Positions 27,081 through 38,040 of a DNA stretch of 64,000 nucleotides are shown here, in pieces (positions within the stretch are counted from its first letter, which is position 1; every line of letters starts with the position of its first letter). The DNA is from Ulota crispa (Eukaryota > Streptophyta > Bryopsida > Orthotrichales > Orthotrichaceae): assembly GCA_963920765.1 (NCBI GenBank), contig OY987247.1, positions 434,001 to 498,000 on the forward strand, read 5' to 3'. A program made the position numbers and the translations under genes. The notes beneath the pieces were generated by a model. That model saw only the letters and a program-made list of their open reading frames with translations. It was not told the origin of the DNA and searched no databases.

Positions 27081-29069
27081 CTACTTGCGCGCCTCCACCT
27101 TTTTTGCGTCTTTAGCTGAGCACCAACCACCCCACAGGAGAGATATGTAAGTAAGCAAGAGTTACCATATTGAACTTCAAAGGTTATTCACCTCTTGAAG
27201 TGCAATGACTTCAGTATTTTTACCTAACCAATAATCAACCAATTCAAGTGAACAGGTAATAAAAACTCCGTTACATGGTAACAGAAGTTCCTATAGACGA
27301 TATGAACCTTATGGCTCCGTAAGGAAAATAGGACTGTACAAATAAAACATACAATAACTTACCAGCTTTCTCCTCCTCTCGCTTCTTAGCAGCCTCCAAA
27401 CGTTGTTGTCTAATTAGTGCTAAACGCTCTGTCAAAATCCATATTTAGTCAGTGATGTTTGCAATTGGCATTTGTGTGAGTTTCCCCTCAACAAGAAGGT
27501 AAAGACTGATTTCCATGAATTATCATTAAAATCATTGTGTTGTGCCCCATTGGACATACTCACCTAAATCTTTCTTAGACTGCTCAGTCTTGCCTTGCTC
27601 CTGCAATTTCAAGTAGCGTTCATGCGCTTTTTGCTTCTCAAGCTCCTCCCTGAAAATAAAGAATAAGGACAAATGTAGTAAGAGTCTATACTTACTACGA
27701 CAGTCGCACATCCAACTATTAGATATAGCAACATAAAGAGAGCTTAGACATGAATAACAAGTCATCCTACCACGGTATAATAAAATGAAATACCTCAAGT
27801 ATCCAACGAAGGCATCGAGTTTACAATCAGAGGCTTCCTCACATATTGTTATTTATACCAAAGCATACTGACGAGAATAATAACGATAAATATTCACAAG
27901 AAGTCTTCCCTGTACTAACCCATAAGATAGCAACCCCTGAGCAGAAAAAAATCAACACAGAAACCCGACGACTCTACAAGAAAAGAAACAGAAACAAGAC
28001 GCGAAAATACAACTACAAATCGTCGATGGATGGATTACCTCTCTCGCCTTGAAAGCTCAGCTGGTCTGTCCATCTGCAGTTGTTGTGTATCATGGTTACA
28101 TAGACATCAATACCCAGTATGCTTCAGCATACCATTTAAGTTATGCAAATTTTAAACAGCGACTGAAAAAAGGCCGTTGCGATAATCACCAGCACGTTGT
28201 CCTTAAGCACAAAGCAGTAGAAAATTACGTCTAAAGAGAGGCAGAGGCGTAGCTTACATCAACGTCCTTAGTCTTGATGGTCTTGGCTTTAACAAGATTA
28301 GGATTCTCAATTTGAATCACTCCCTGAGTACCTTTCTTCTTCTGCATGGCACAATAGTGTTACTAAACTGCAACGTTATAACAATCAAGGACCGACAGAA
28401 TCAGTCACCACAGACAAACCCTAATATTATCTAGTTTGAGCAAAATCAATTACTGACAGTTTTTGCAAGATGTAGGTCCATGCTAAATTTATTATTGATT
28501 GCAGATGATGAAAGCTTTATTCACAGGAAGTGCGTAGAAAACGCTCTAAAGAATACTTGAAAACTTCGAACTACTAACCAAGGATTCCTCCTCCTCCTCA
28601 GACAACTCCTCAGACTCGCCTTCTGACTCCTCCTCTTCCTCGGGATTCTGTCAGAGCACATCCAGTAACATGTTCCATCAAATCTATTCCTAACAACCAC
28701 ACATGAAGAGTATCTAAAGATAAAAAATTCAGAGTGATCAAGATGATGTAACCCTGATTCGGGCAAGTTGATACTGTGTCGTGAAGCAGATGACGAGGGT
28801 AACATACCCTCTTAAAACTTCGAGGCTTGGAAGAGGTGCCAGCCGCTGAAGAACCAAAAAACAACAACAGCGAAAAAATACGTCAGTGTAACCCTCAACG
28901 TGATTGCAGCGAGCCACGAAACCCGTCGTCACAGGAAAACCAACGTGAACTCCATGAAATAAAGTATTAGGCCTGCAGTACTGTACATACCCATTTCCTC
29001 CGGAGTGGAGAAGTGGCGCCGCCCTGTTGGCTTGCCCTTAAACTTCCCTCGTCCCGCACCTCCCCCCAT
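27081..29069 (-). CDS. PDAP1/PP28-type casein kinase substrate phosphoprotein
   Basis: Eight exons read on the minus strand: 28991-29069, 28808-28845, 28579-28647, 28258-28341, 28039-28073, 27564-27649, 27363-27428, 27081-27115. Phases close to 163 codons plus TAG. The protein starts MGGGAGRGKFKGKPTGRR, continues with an acidic run of E and S (casein kinase II-like sites), then KKKGTQGVIQIENPN, then the family signature ELSRREREELEKQKAHERY followed by GKTEQSKKDLERLALIRQQR, and a Lys/Glu-rich helical tail. This order and length match the 28-kDa heat- and acid-stable phosphoprotein family (human PDAP1 is 181 aa). Molecular function in plants is poorly known. The last coding exon is only 35 bp. 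The gene is head to head with NUP62, about 1.2 kb away. Confidence 0.93.
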
Positions 29070-29432
29070 AGCGATAAACTTTCTTCCCGGAGCTCTCCTC
29101 AGCAGGAGCAACAAGTTCTCTCTCTCACTGAACCTGCAAACGCACGACAAAAGCCAGATGGTGCGGACACATCCAGGTTCAGAAAGCGGAAACCCTAGCA
29201 ACTCCGCCAAAGTCCGAAGGTGGGCAAACCAGACAGGTTTCAGTGAGGGAAAGTGAACCGAAGGCAATAAGACTTAAACTTACCAGCACTTTCACCGGGA
29301 AGCGAGAGATGGACCGGAAAATCGGTCCCGTCACCGGCATAAGTTATCGGCCTTGTCACCGTCGTAGAGGCCTTGTCATCGGGAAGATCTCCCGGGAACT
29401 GTCAGGGACATCTTGAAGCGGAATGAACAGTA

Positions 29433-29729
29433 AGGTAGTGTGCTCATAAACCGTCCATCTAAGGGCTGAAACTGAATTTTGGGGAGGTGAAACTTCTTGA
29501 ACTATTTTTCAGAGACATCTTATCTAAGGTATTTCATATTTTTTGGGACTTTGTGGAATTAGGTATGGAATTTTGAAGTGGAAAGGCCATAGGTCTCTAA
29601 AACCACTCACCTCCTCAAATGTATAATTTTTGCACATTTTGAAAATCTATGAAAAAAAATATGTACGGTAAGGAAACATTTGAGAAGATGGCCGTTTTAA
29701 TGCCTGGACGGTTTATGAGCAGACTACCT
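29433..29729. mobile_element. MITE with AGGTAGTGTGCTC ends, TA-flanked
   Basis: Inverted ends read AGGTAGTGTGCTCATAAACC on the left and the complement of AGGTAGTCTGCTCATAAACC on the right; the matched part continues through GTCCA. TA lies directly outside both ends, as for Tc1/mariner (Stowaway-type) insertions. The first seven bases equal those of the AGGTAGGAGC family elsewhere in the window, so it may be a distant member. The interior has no coding capacity. Confidence 0.85.
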
Positions 29730-29814
29730 TAGAAGATGAATTATTGTGTTTCGGATGGATGAAATAACTTTGTCACACAGATGAGCGCCTGCCTTGAGTG
29801 CCTTCCCTCTTGGA

Positions 29815-30092
29815 TCATCCAACTCCCACCCCGTCGTTAGGGTTGGGAGGTCAGTCTAAGCTTGTATCCGACCTGCCGCCAGTCAAGCTTCTTCTGCTTT
29901 CTCTTCATTTGATAAAGCAATAACTTAACTTAGCGACCCCGAGGCAAACGCAAGCTTCATCATCGTCTTCTCTCTTTGGTCGGTCTACATCTGGATCCAC
30001 AACTGCATTTGCAGCACCGACGTCATCATCTACGTTGAACATTTCTCATTGCAGAGCGCTTGCGTCAGAGGCCGAATACTTGTATGATTCGT
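29815..30092 (+). pseudogene. Decayed genomic fragment of NUP62
   Basis: Bases here match NUP62 exon 2 further downstream in the same orientation. The segment around 29945-30050 is nearly identical to 31737-31845, including CATCTGGATCCACAACTGCA. The part at 29815-29860 matches 31557-31605 with a changed middle. The part at 30060-30092 resembles 32553-32585, which lies in NUP62 intron 3. Internal deletions and frame breaks rule out coding. Because intron-like sequence is included, this is a DNA-level copy and not a processed retrocopy. Confidence 0.8.
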
Positions 30093-30293
30093 CCCTTCTC
30101 CTGACTAAGTTAGTTCCATGCATATGAACAACTCAGGAAAAAACACACTTGCGTATGTGATGTGAAGTGAAGTTTTCATTTTCGTTCTGATGAATGCGAC
30201 ATACTAAGCTTAGTCTGCTTCTGTGTGTCTGTGTTCAAGTTTAGCAGCATTTGGTTTTACCCAACTGATATCGTTTCAGCAAGCGGAAGCTTA

Positions 30294-33200
30294 ATGGCGT
30301 CTGGTTTTGGAGGGGCTGCTGCCTCCTCTGGTGGGGGTTTTGGGTCATCCACCTTTGGAAGCACTGGCCTTTTCGGCGGAGGAGCTTCGTCTCCCTTTGG
30401 CGTTTCTCCCTCGTTTGGATCATCGGCCTCTCAACCTGCTGCTGCAGTGGCAGCTTCAGCTTCCGCTCCGCAGTACCCGTTCGCATTTGCACAATCATCA
30501 TCATCTTCAGCTCCTGGTATCGCAAGCTCGGCAGCTCCTTCAATGTTTGAAGCTTCGTCGTCTTCACTGTTGTTCGGAACCAGAAATGCTGAGTCCTCTG
30601 CCACTCCTGCGTCCTCTACTACACCTTCTTTTGCTGCTTCATCCAGCGCAGGAGGAGGCGTCTCCGGATTTGGCGGCTCACTTGGCAATCTTGGGTTTGG
30701 ATTTGGTGGTTCGGCATCGTCCTCTGCGGCTGGAACGGAGTCTTCAGGTATGGTATGGTATGACCTGTTGATTTCACGCTCTCAAATTCACGGTTGGTTG
30801 GTTGGATGATCTACTTCCTAGAACAATAGCCAGGTTCCGACTATGAACACGAGACTGTCTCAATGTGAGGACAGTATCGTGACTAGCGTCCACCGCGAAT
30901 GATCCGTGTCTTGTCTTGGATTCTTCTATACATAATTATTCGTAAGAATTGCAACAACTAGTAATTTCAAGACGTCGGTGGTTTCTCGTTTATCTCTGCA
31001 TAGTCAAATCTGAGGTTTAGGGTTTAGGTTTGATCGAGTCTTCCAGTAAGTTAGGCCATGCATATTAAAGGAAGATTTTGAATTACTTAGGGTTTAGTCT
31101 CCATTGTAGCCCAAATTACTGGAGAATTACATTCCTGCGATTATTAGATTTAACTGACAAATGCAGGACTTATTTGGAGTCGGTGGTCGATACTATTTAC
31201 ATATGCTGGTAACGTACAGTACTGGGGATTACGGTTTGTTCAACTTATGTCATACGGACGGTTTAGGATTTAGACGAGCGTTTATGAAGAGAATAGTTTT
31301 TTGACGCACACCGTGAACCAGATGCCTTACCTACTTATGCTATTGCAGTTGCCTCAGCCGGCTTCGGCACAAGTCCTATAATCGGAGGAAAGAAGATTGC
31401 TACTCCGGCATCTGGTATGTCGTCAGGGACGCCCATATTTGGTGCCCCTTCAAGTTCGTCCGGTGCTGCTGCACCTGTTATGTCCTCTTCGTTTTCTTTG
31501 TCGCAACCAAATCCTGCAACAACTTCTGCATTCCCTCCTGGATTTTCTTTTGGAGGTAATCCAAGTCCCACCCCGTCGTCGTTCGGGGTAGGAGGCCAGT
31601 CTATCCCCGCCGCAACCGCGTCGCCAGCAGCTGCAACGCCGAGTCCCTTTTCTGGATTCTCTTTTAATTCGAGTGTTACACCTGCCGCCAGTCAAAGCTC
31701 TGCTGCTTTCTCTTCGTTTGGCACAGCAATAGCGACCCCGAAGCAAACGCAAGCTTCATCGTCGTCTTCTCTCTTTGGTTGGTCTACATCTGGATCCACA
31801 ACTGCATTTGCAGCACCGACGTCATCATCTACGTTGAACATTTCGCCTTCTGGACCGCTTTCCTTCTCGACCCCTGCCAGCAGCACATCAGCAAGAAATA
31901 TTTCTGCTTCGGCGTCGGGGTTGAATTTTCCGTTGTCTACGACATCTACAGGGATTGCAGCTCCTGCAGCTTCTAGTGGTTTCAAATTTGCTGCTTCGAC
32001 TCCAGCATCGTCAGCAGGTGTGAATCTGGTTCAGATGAGTGTTATTCGGAGTACAGACTGTTGCTGGCTCCATATGTTGAAGTCTCAGTGTGGGAGGTTT
32101 CGTGGGTTGTCAGTTGTAATTGTCTTAAGTGTACCTGATTGTTATTTGTGGGCATTTTCTAAATTCTTTAAGAATTTCAAGATCTTTTTATCCCTGTACT
32201 TGTATCTAACAGATGTTCACTGTTTTGAGTTTCTGTATAACCCGCAAGCGTTTCTTGTGTTACGCAGGACTATTTACTGGTTCTGCTCCAGGGGCAGCTA
32301 CCCAGGTGTCCGATCCGGCTTCTGTAGGGGGTTTTTCTTTTTCGTCGGCACCAGCACCTGCCACTTCCAACGTCGAGGGCGGATTCAGCCTCAATTTGCC
32401 TGCCAAGTCAACTGCAGCTTCTATTCCTGCAGTTTCAGCCACAACAGTCCCCAATACGGGTACACCCAGCGCAAACCATTGACGTTATTTCTGAAGGATT
32501 CAGTTCAAGGAGGACCTCTGTAGACACTCTCATTTTCTGGTTTACTTTGCTGCGTCATAGGCCGATTAATCGTATGATTTGTGGAGTGTGAGTTGGTCAG
32601 AGGTATTTCTAACTTTGCGGTTTTAGCCGCTGGGCTGGCACCAGAAAGCGCAGGAGCGTTCAATTTCAGTACGTTGCCGACAGCCGGCACAGCAGCTGCA
32701 GCCACCCTGAGAGCTGCGACAACTACAGCAACCACCGCCGCTGGGACATCTACCTCGGCAACCGCAACTCCTGGGTATGTTTTATGCAAACCTACGAGGA
32801 TGAGATCAACTCCTTTCTTGAGAGCGCTGCAGACCGAAATGTGAATCCAAGTAGAGTGTACACCTCTCTTCAAAGTTTTTCGTAAACATTCGCCGAAACA
32901 TGCTGTGCAGGCTTTACCATCATGAGAAGATGACGTTTCATTAGAGTACTATTTGTTCAGCGGACTAAGAGTTTGGGTGAGAATCCTCTCGGAATAATGT
33001 TGCTAAGAATCCAGAGCAATCCAGGTTTTTGATGTGATCACTTCTGTTTATGCAGCGCATTCGGAGCTCTCACCACTACTCCTGCACGGGCACCAAAGCC
33101 GCCTTCAGAAATTGTCGGAAAGACTGTTGAAAATGTAGTTTCTGCATCAACTTAACTTTTTTTCGTGCATCTGGCTGGACACATGAATGCCGAAACCGCT

Positions 33201-35059
33201 GGAAAGCATTGGAGCAGATCTGTCGATGATGTGATCTGTTATGGTATAGTAAGCAAATGTTCTTGATCTATGCCGTAAGTGTAATTGAGATCTCACATGG
33301 GGCTTTTTTTTGGTCATAGATCATCAAAGATTGGACTCATGAGCTTCAGGATCGGACATTGAAGTTTCGCAAGCAGGCAGAATCCCTGGGCGAGTGGGAT
33401 CGACGGATCATCGTGAATCGGAATCTGATGATTAAGCTCGAGGTTTGGGGTTTACTAGTCGCCATTACTACCTTGAGATGTGTTTTGAGATTCCTAAGTA
33501 CTGCCTCATTTTTAATTGATGAAGTTTTTGATGGTTAGCAGAAGGCGTGACTGCTCTTTTTCTGGTAAGTTTGGGTAGATAGTTGGTTCACTAGCCCACA
33601 TTTTCTGTGCATATTGAGGAGCTTCGTTTTCTCTTGCACGCACTGTATGTCTTCCGAAGATTTCAATTCTCTGCTTCTATTGCCGATTATATAATGAAAC
33701 AACGCAATTGTTGATGCATCATGGGAATGGGCGGCTTTTTGTGCTGCCCTGTGGGGCGTTTCCAGACATCTCAGAACCATTGATTAGGTTGAGTCTCACT
33801 GTTATCTGTCCCGAGTGGAGAGAATCGTTGTGGCGCCTGACAGAAAGCAACTACTGACTTGAGGTTTGTGTGGTTTCAGAGTGAGGTAGCATCAGTGGTT
33901 GAATCACAACACAGTCTTGAGCGACAGCTGGAACTAATTGAAACGCATCAGCAGGAGGTGCGTACCGTCATTTGAGAACGAGTGGTATCGATCTTGCTTT
34001 TTTGGATGTTGCTGAGGTGTCATGAACCTGACATAAGCGTGAAACTTCTGAATCATATTGTCTATGCAGGTGGAGAAGTCACTCGAAAGCATGGAGGGAG
34101 AAGCCGGAAAGCTGTACAGAGATGAACGACCCAGTTTATTAGAAGATGAAGCTGCTGCTACTCGGGACATGACGTAAGCTTATCTCTAGTCTTTGTCACG
34201 GACGGAGGGCACTTTTTGGCTTGCCTCACATTCGAGTATCTGTTTTTCGAGGTTAAATAGGAACGCTCCGATTCTTCTTCTCTAGCTGGATTAGTTTCTG
34301 CTACTTGGGCTTCAATGAGGTGTTTTGCAGAAGTCTTTATGCGAGACTCCTGCTTTTGAACTTAGCAGCTTATGGATTTTCTGTAAAAGGCCCTTCTTCA
34401 GTAGGGGCCCTTAGACCATGTCATAAATTTTTGCTTAGTAAGTACCGAGGATGCAACGTATGGAACAGGTTTGAGCAAGCTGAGTTTGTGGAACGCGAAT
34501 TGGAAAGACTCGGAGACCAGATCAAAGAATCGATTCGGAATGTTAATGCTGCTCAGGTATGTACTAGGCTTCTTGAAAGTGTATGTTATGCTCTTGTCAC
34601 AGTTTGTGCGTGATATGTTGCTGGCACCGTGGGCGAACAAATGCCTGTCGTAAGATTATTGTCGGTTCTTTGTTACGTTCTAACTTAGCAAACTTATTTT
34701 ACTGGACGAAAATTTTGTGGCCGTATATTTGTAGGGGACAGACTTGGATACGGGTGACGGGGCAAGTCCTTTGGATATAGTTGTGCGCATCTTGAACAAC
34801 CAGTTGACATCACTGCTCTGGATTGACGAGAAGGTAAGTAGGACTGCATAATCTTTTCAACTATTTGACAGGCACTATTGTTATCTCCACCTTTTGGATA
34901 GTTTGGTTAGTGACGTAGTGACCTTGAACTGCTCAATCGAATGGCACATTTCTTGCCATGTGACAGGCTGGGGAACTTTCGGAGCGGATACTATCTTTTG
35001 CCGACCAGGGTGCTCTCCTTGGTATAGGGCACAGGGGATCTCGTCTACGTGGAGCCTGA
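30294..35059 (+). CDS. NUP62: Nuclear pore complex protein NUP62 (Nsp1 family)
   Basis: Eleven exons: 30294-30747, 31349-32017, 32268-32459, 32627-32774, 33056-33134, 33320-33442, 33880-33957, 34070-34173, 34469-34556, 34735-34833, 34967-35059. Phases close to 708 codons plus TGA. The first two thirds are low-complexity Ser/Ala/Thr-rich sequence with many FG, GFG and LFG motifs, the disordered FG region that fills the pore and binds transport receptors. From about residue 488 follows the conserved coiled-coil Nsp1_C region: PSEIVGKTVE, WTHELQDRTLKFRKQA, EWDRRI..NR, then QAEFVERELERLGDQI. This matches plant NUP62 (Arabidopsis about 739 aa), which forms the central channel complex with NUP58 and NUP54. 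The start is the first ATG in the FG frame. The last exon (AGELSERILSFADQG...) is less conserved than the rest and is the least certain part. Confidence 0.93.
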
Positions 35060-36543
35060 TGGAGTTGCAGTATTCGTGTTAGAGGAGGGTGCCATTTCTG
35101 GACATGGATCTATTTTTTAGCGAACGTTGTTGAACCTGGAAGAGCTTTGATCCTGGCAAAGACACGAAGTCACTCAGCCTCACACATGGTCTACATTGCC
35201 AGAGTGGATTATAGCTGTGTGGTTTATTTGTAGTGGGCAGTCCTCTGAGATTTTGTACTCGGGAATGTGACCCCCTCCGTAGCCTTTATGTATAGGGATA
35301 TTATGGCTAACAGTGTGGATCTAGTCTTAGTTATTCATAACATCACTGCCAATCTCCTCAGCTTCAAGAGAGATTTCGAATCTGTACACAATTTTTTGCA
35401 TATTTTACCCCTGAACTGGAGAGCCGCTAGAGTGTTGAGAATGGTTCGGGTCGAAGCCTATGAATTCTCTAAATGGTTTGGGCCTTGCAATGCTCTGTGT
35501 ATCTTTCAAGTGAACGGAAAATATGTCCCTTGAATGTCCCTTGAATGTCTTACATTGGAGCCTAAAATGTTTCACCCAAGTCTCTAACCATGTGGTCAAA
35601 CTTTAAGTCATCCATTTAGTTTTCGCCATCCTAAAATCAAATGAATATGCCAGACAATCTGTATGATTTTCAGAGAAGGAACGTGGACTTTTTATGTTTT
35701 TCAGAAAACCTTCACCATCTAAGGGAAAGAACACACCTGTGGGATAATCAGGCTGGCCTAACAATTTGGAAATGTTTTTGGTGAAAGTGAATCAGGCTAG
35801 CCTAGCAATTTGGAAATGTTAATAGACAAAGCACAATGGACAAATTTCAGAAACAAACAGGTTGAATTATGCTAAAAGGAAACAGCCAAACATGACTATC
35901 TCATACTAGTAGCAAACATCTAGCAGTTTTGACCACTTGACGACCTAAAAGAAACTCAACGACAAAGCGTGAAACCCTGCGGACAGTAGGCATGAATCTC
36001 AAATCACAAGTGCACTTATCAGACTACGTTAGGTGCTAACAACTGCTTCTACTGCTGGAAAAGGCGTTGTGACTATTTGAGAGACTACCCTACCAGCAGA
36101 AATCAATTAATCCGTGCAAGATATACACTAGGTCCTACCCACCTTCTGAAAAATTGTTTCTAGATAAATATTTCTCCTCCACCTTCAAACCACTCCACAA
36201 TCTGCATTGGTGCATAGAGCTACTCTAAAAACACCGGCCTCCTGCGATTTTGATACACATGTGAACCTTGTAGACTGCCCAGATCAAACCCCAATCAGCG
36301 CTCCTCTCCATCCATCCCAGACACATTACCAGGCTTTAGGTCTGGTATAGCATCCTCCTTTTCTACCAGTCTCACGTACTGAACTAGAAATCGGATGCAG
36401 CAAGTGTCCGTGCTTCCGGGGTTCGCCTCCCTAGTCATAACCAATTGCGTGGCCTCATTCCTGCAATTTCTCATGACCATGGCGACCCAGTAGTAAACAC
36501 AAAACAACAAGAGTAAACATAGAATCTCACAAATGCCTTTTTC
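35060..36543. other. Tail-to-tail intergenic region between NUP62 and SMT2
   Basis: It holds the 3' UTRs of both convergent genes. A direct repeat of about 35 bases (CAGGCT.GCCTA.CAATTTGGAAATGTT) occurs at about 35748-35781 and 35794-35821. Short open frames (for example 36295-36510 on the minus strand) have no recognisable motif. No separate gene is supported. Confidence 0.5.
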
Positions 36544-37662
36544 TCATTGGGCCTCCTCTGGTTTACGCAATACCAGCAAGTGCATGGGGGTAAAAATCCC
36601 CGACTCGCCTCCTCGAGTTAGATGCAGAGCTGTCTTGAACAACATTTCATGCACATCCACCACGCCCTGAGGAGCAATTCCTAAGAAAGACAAGAGCGCT
36701 ATCACAAGGTGGTTACGGTAATACGCTAGACGCCCCATCTTCAGGCGTGTCCACCAGGGCTTGGCAGGGGGCAGTGCTAGGTCTCTGTCCTCCAGAACCT
36801 CGAATCCCACAGCCTTCGCAATGTCGCCCACCTGCTTGTAGCTCCGCAGTCCAGGTAAAGCGTCTCCATGCTCAATGCCGTGAATGCACTCCACATGCTC
36901 GCCATCGTCCGCCCTGAACACCGGCGTGGTCACCCACTCGTAAGTCACGTACAGATGTCCCGGCTTCAACACACGGAATACCTCAGCGTACACGTCCTTC
37001 AGGTCAGGAGCATGGCAGGTGGCCTCGATAGAATATGCTCCGTCAAAGCTAGAGTTTTCAAATGGCATGTGCAAGAAGTTGCCACACACTACCTCGCACA
37101 ATTTATCTAGCCCAGCTTTGTTATTATGACTTCTAGCACGGGTCACCTGGTAATCGTTGATGGTAATGCCTGTGACATGCGACTGCGAGTACGCTGCAAT
37201 TGCGCGCATAGGTCCGCCCACCCCACATCCAACATCGAGCACCTTCTGTCCCGGCTTGGCGCCCAACAGATCCACCACGCGCTCCTCGTGCATCCGAGTC
37301 TCGTCCCTGTGCGACTTCCCGGGAATGGCAGGAGAGAAGTGGAAGCTCTGACCCCAACCCCACTCATAGATGTCCGTCACTAGGTTGTAAAACGTGTCCA
37401 CAAGCTTGGGCACATCGTCCTTACCCTTGCCCTCGATCTGTTTTGGCTGCTCGAAGAATGAGGCATACTTCTGGTAGTTACTCTTCACCTGCCCTCGAGT
37501 TAGGCTTCCACCCCCCAAGTCGACAGCTCTCTTGCCCTTCGTCTCTGCCGCTCCCGTCAACACCAGCACGTAATACGCTCCGGCTCCCATCGCTCCCATC
37601 ACCCCCCAGAACATACCCCATACTATCCAGACCTCCATGCCTCCTCCGCCCTCCATCTCCAT
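36544..37662 (-). CDS. SMT2: 24-methylenesterol C-methyltransferase (SMT2 type), intronless
   Basis: A single uninterrupted frame gives 372 aa from the ATG at 37662; an in-frame upstream TTG is not a credible start, and later Met codons at residues 3 and 9 are possible. An N-terminal membrane anchor lies at about residues 12-36. Family motifs are intact: sterol-binding region YEWGWGQSFHFSP (99-111), SAM-binding LDVGCGVGGP (142-151), IEATCHAP (212-219), YEWVTT, and the C-terminal KPWWTRLKMGRLAYYRNH. The WGWGQSFHFSP...IPGKSH form, with GITIN.YQV, is that of SMT2/SMT3 and not SMT1 (which has YGWGESFHF). The enzyme transfers the second methyl group to 24-methylene sterols in the ER, giving 24-ethyl sterols such as sitosterol. 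Length matches Arabidopsis SMT2 (361 aa). Confidence 0.95.
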   Translation of the reverse strand: MEMEGGGGMEVWIVWGMFWGVMGAMGAGAYYVLVLTGAAETKGKRAVDLGGGSLTRGQVKSNYQKYASFFEQPKQIEGKGKDDVPKLVDTFYNLVTDIYEWGWGQSFHFSPAIPGKSHRDETRMHEERVVDLLGAKPGQKVLDVGCGVGGPMRAIAAYSQSHVTGITINDYQVTRARSHNNKAGLDKLCEVVCGNFLHMPFENSSFDGAYSIEATCHAPDLKDVYAEVFRVLKPGHLYVTYEWVTTPVFRADDGEHVECIHGIEHGDALPGLRSYKQVGDIAKAVGFEVLEDRDLALPPAKPWWTRLKMGRLAYYRNHLVIALLSFLGIAPQGVVDVHEMLFKTALHLTRGGESGIFTPMHLLVLRKPEEAQ

Positions 37663-38040
37663 CTCCACCTCCAACCTTAATCGCAACAACAACCAACCAA
37701 AACGACCAACCAGAAACTAAGTTACACCGACACCTAGTTACTTGCCCGTAACACAGGCTTGGAAGTTGCTAGTACAACCACGCACTGGCCCTAGAGAGAG
37801 ACACATTACACACAGGGAGCGAGCTTAGACGAACCCCCCGTAATGCTCACGGGCGAATTGCTGAGGTTTCCGGCTGTAGGGTTCGACGCTCCAAGGCTTT
37901 TTTTCGCATCTGCCTGCCCCGTTCCCGAGCAGTCCTGCCCGCTGCCCGCACCCTAAGATTCTTCCATCGGGCACAACAACAGCCCGAGTTTGAACCAGCG
38001 GTAAGTTCCTACAGTACTAGTATTTGACAACGGGTAAGTA
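37663..38040 (-). promoter_or_regulatory. 5' flank of SMT2
   Basis: This C/T-rich, comparatively GC-rich stretch lies directly upstream of the SMT2 ATG on its coding strand and contrasts with the AT-rich DNA beyond about 38,040. It probably holds the 5' UTR and core promoter. No specific element is assigned. Confidence 0.4.

Larger units (their letters stand above)
29070..30293. promoter_or_regulatory. Divergent intergenic region between PDAP1-like gene and NUP62
   Basis: The two start codons are 1.2 kb apart on opposite strands, so the 5' control regions of both genes must lie here. The interval also contains a TA-flanked MITE (29433-29729) and a decayed NUP62 fragment (29815-30092). A pyrimidine-rich TTTCAG at about 30274-30279 before the NUP62 ATG suggests a 5'-UTR intron. 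Confidence 0.5.

Noticed and set aside
30307-30771. 154-codon leucine-rich frame overlapping NUP62 exon 1, and similar frames on both strands up to 32,900
   Set aside because: They are alternative-frame readings of the Ser/Ala/Gly-rich FG repeat codons; only the FG frame joins the conserved Nsp1_C exons.
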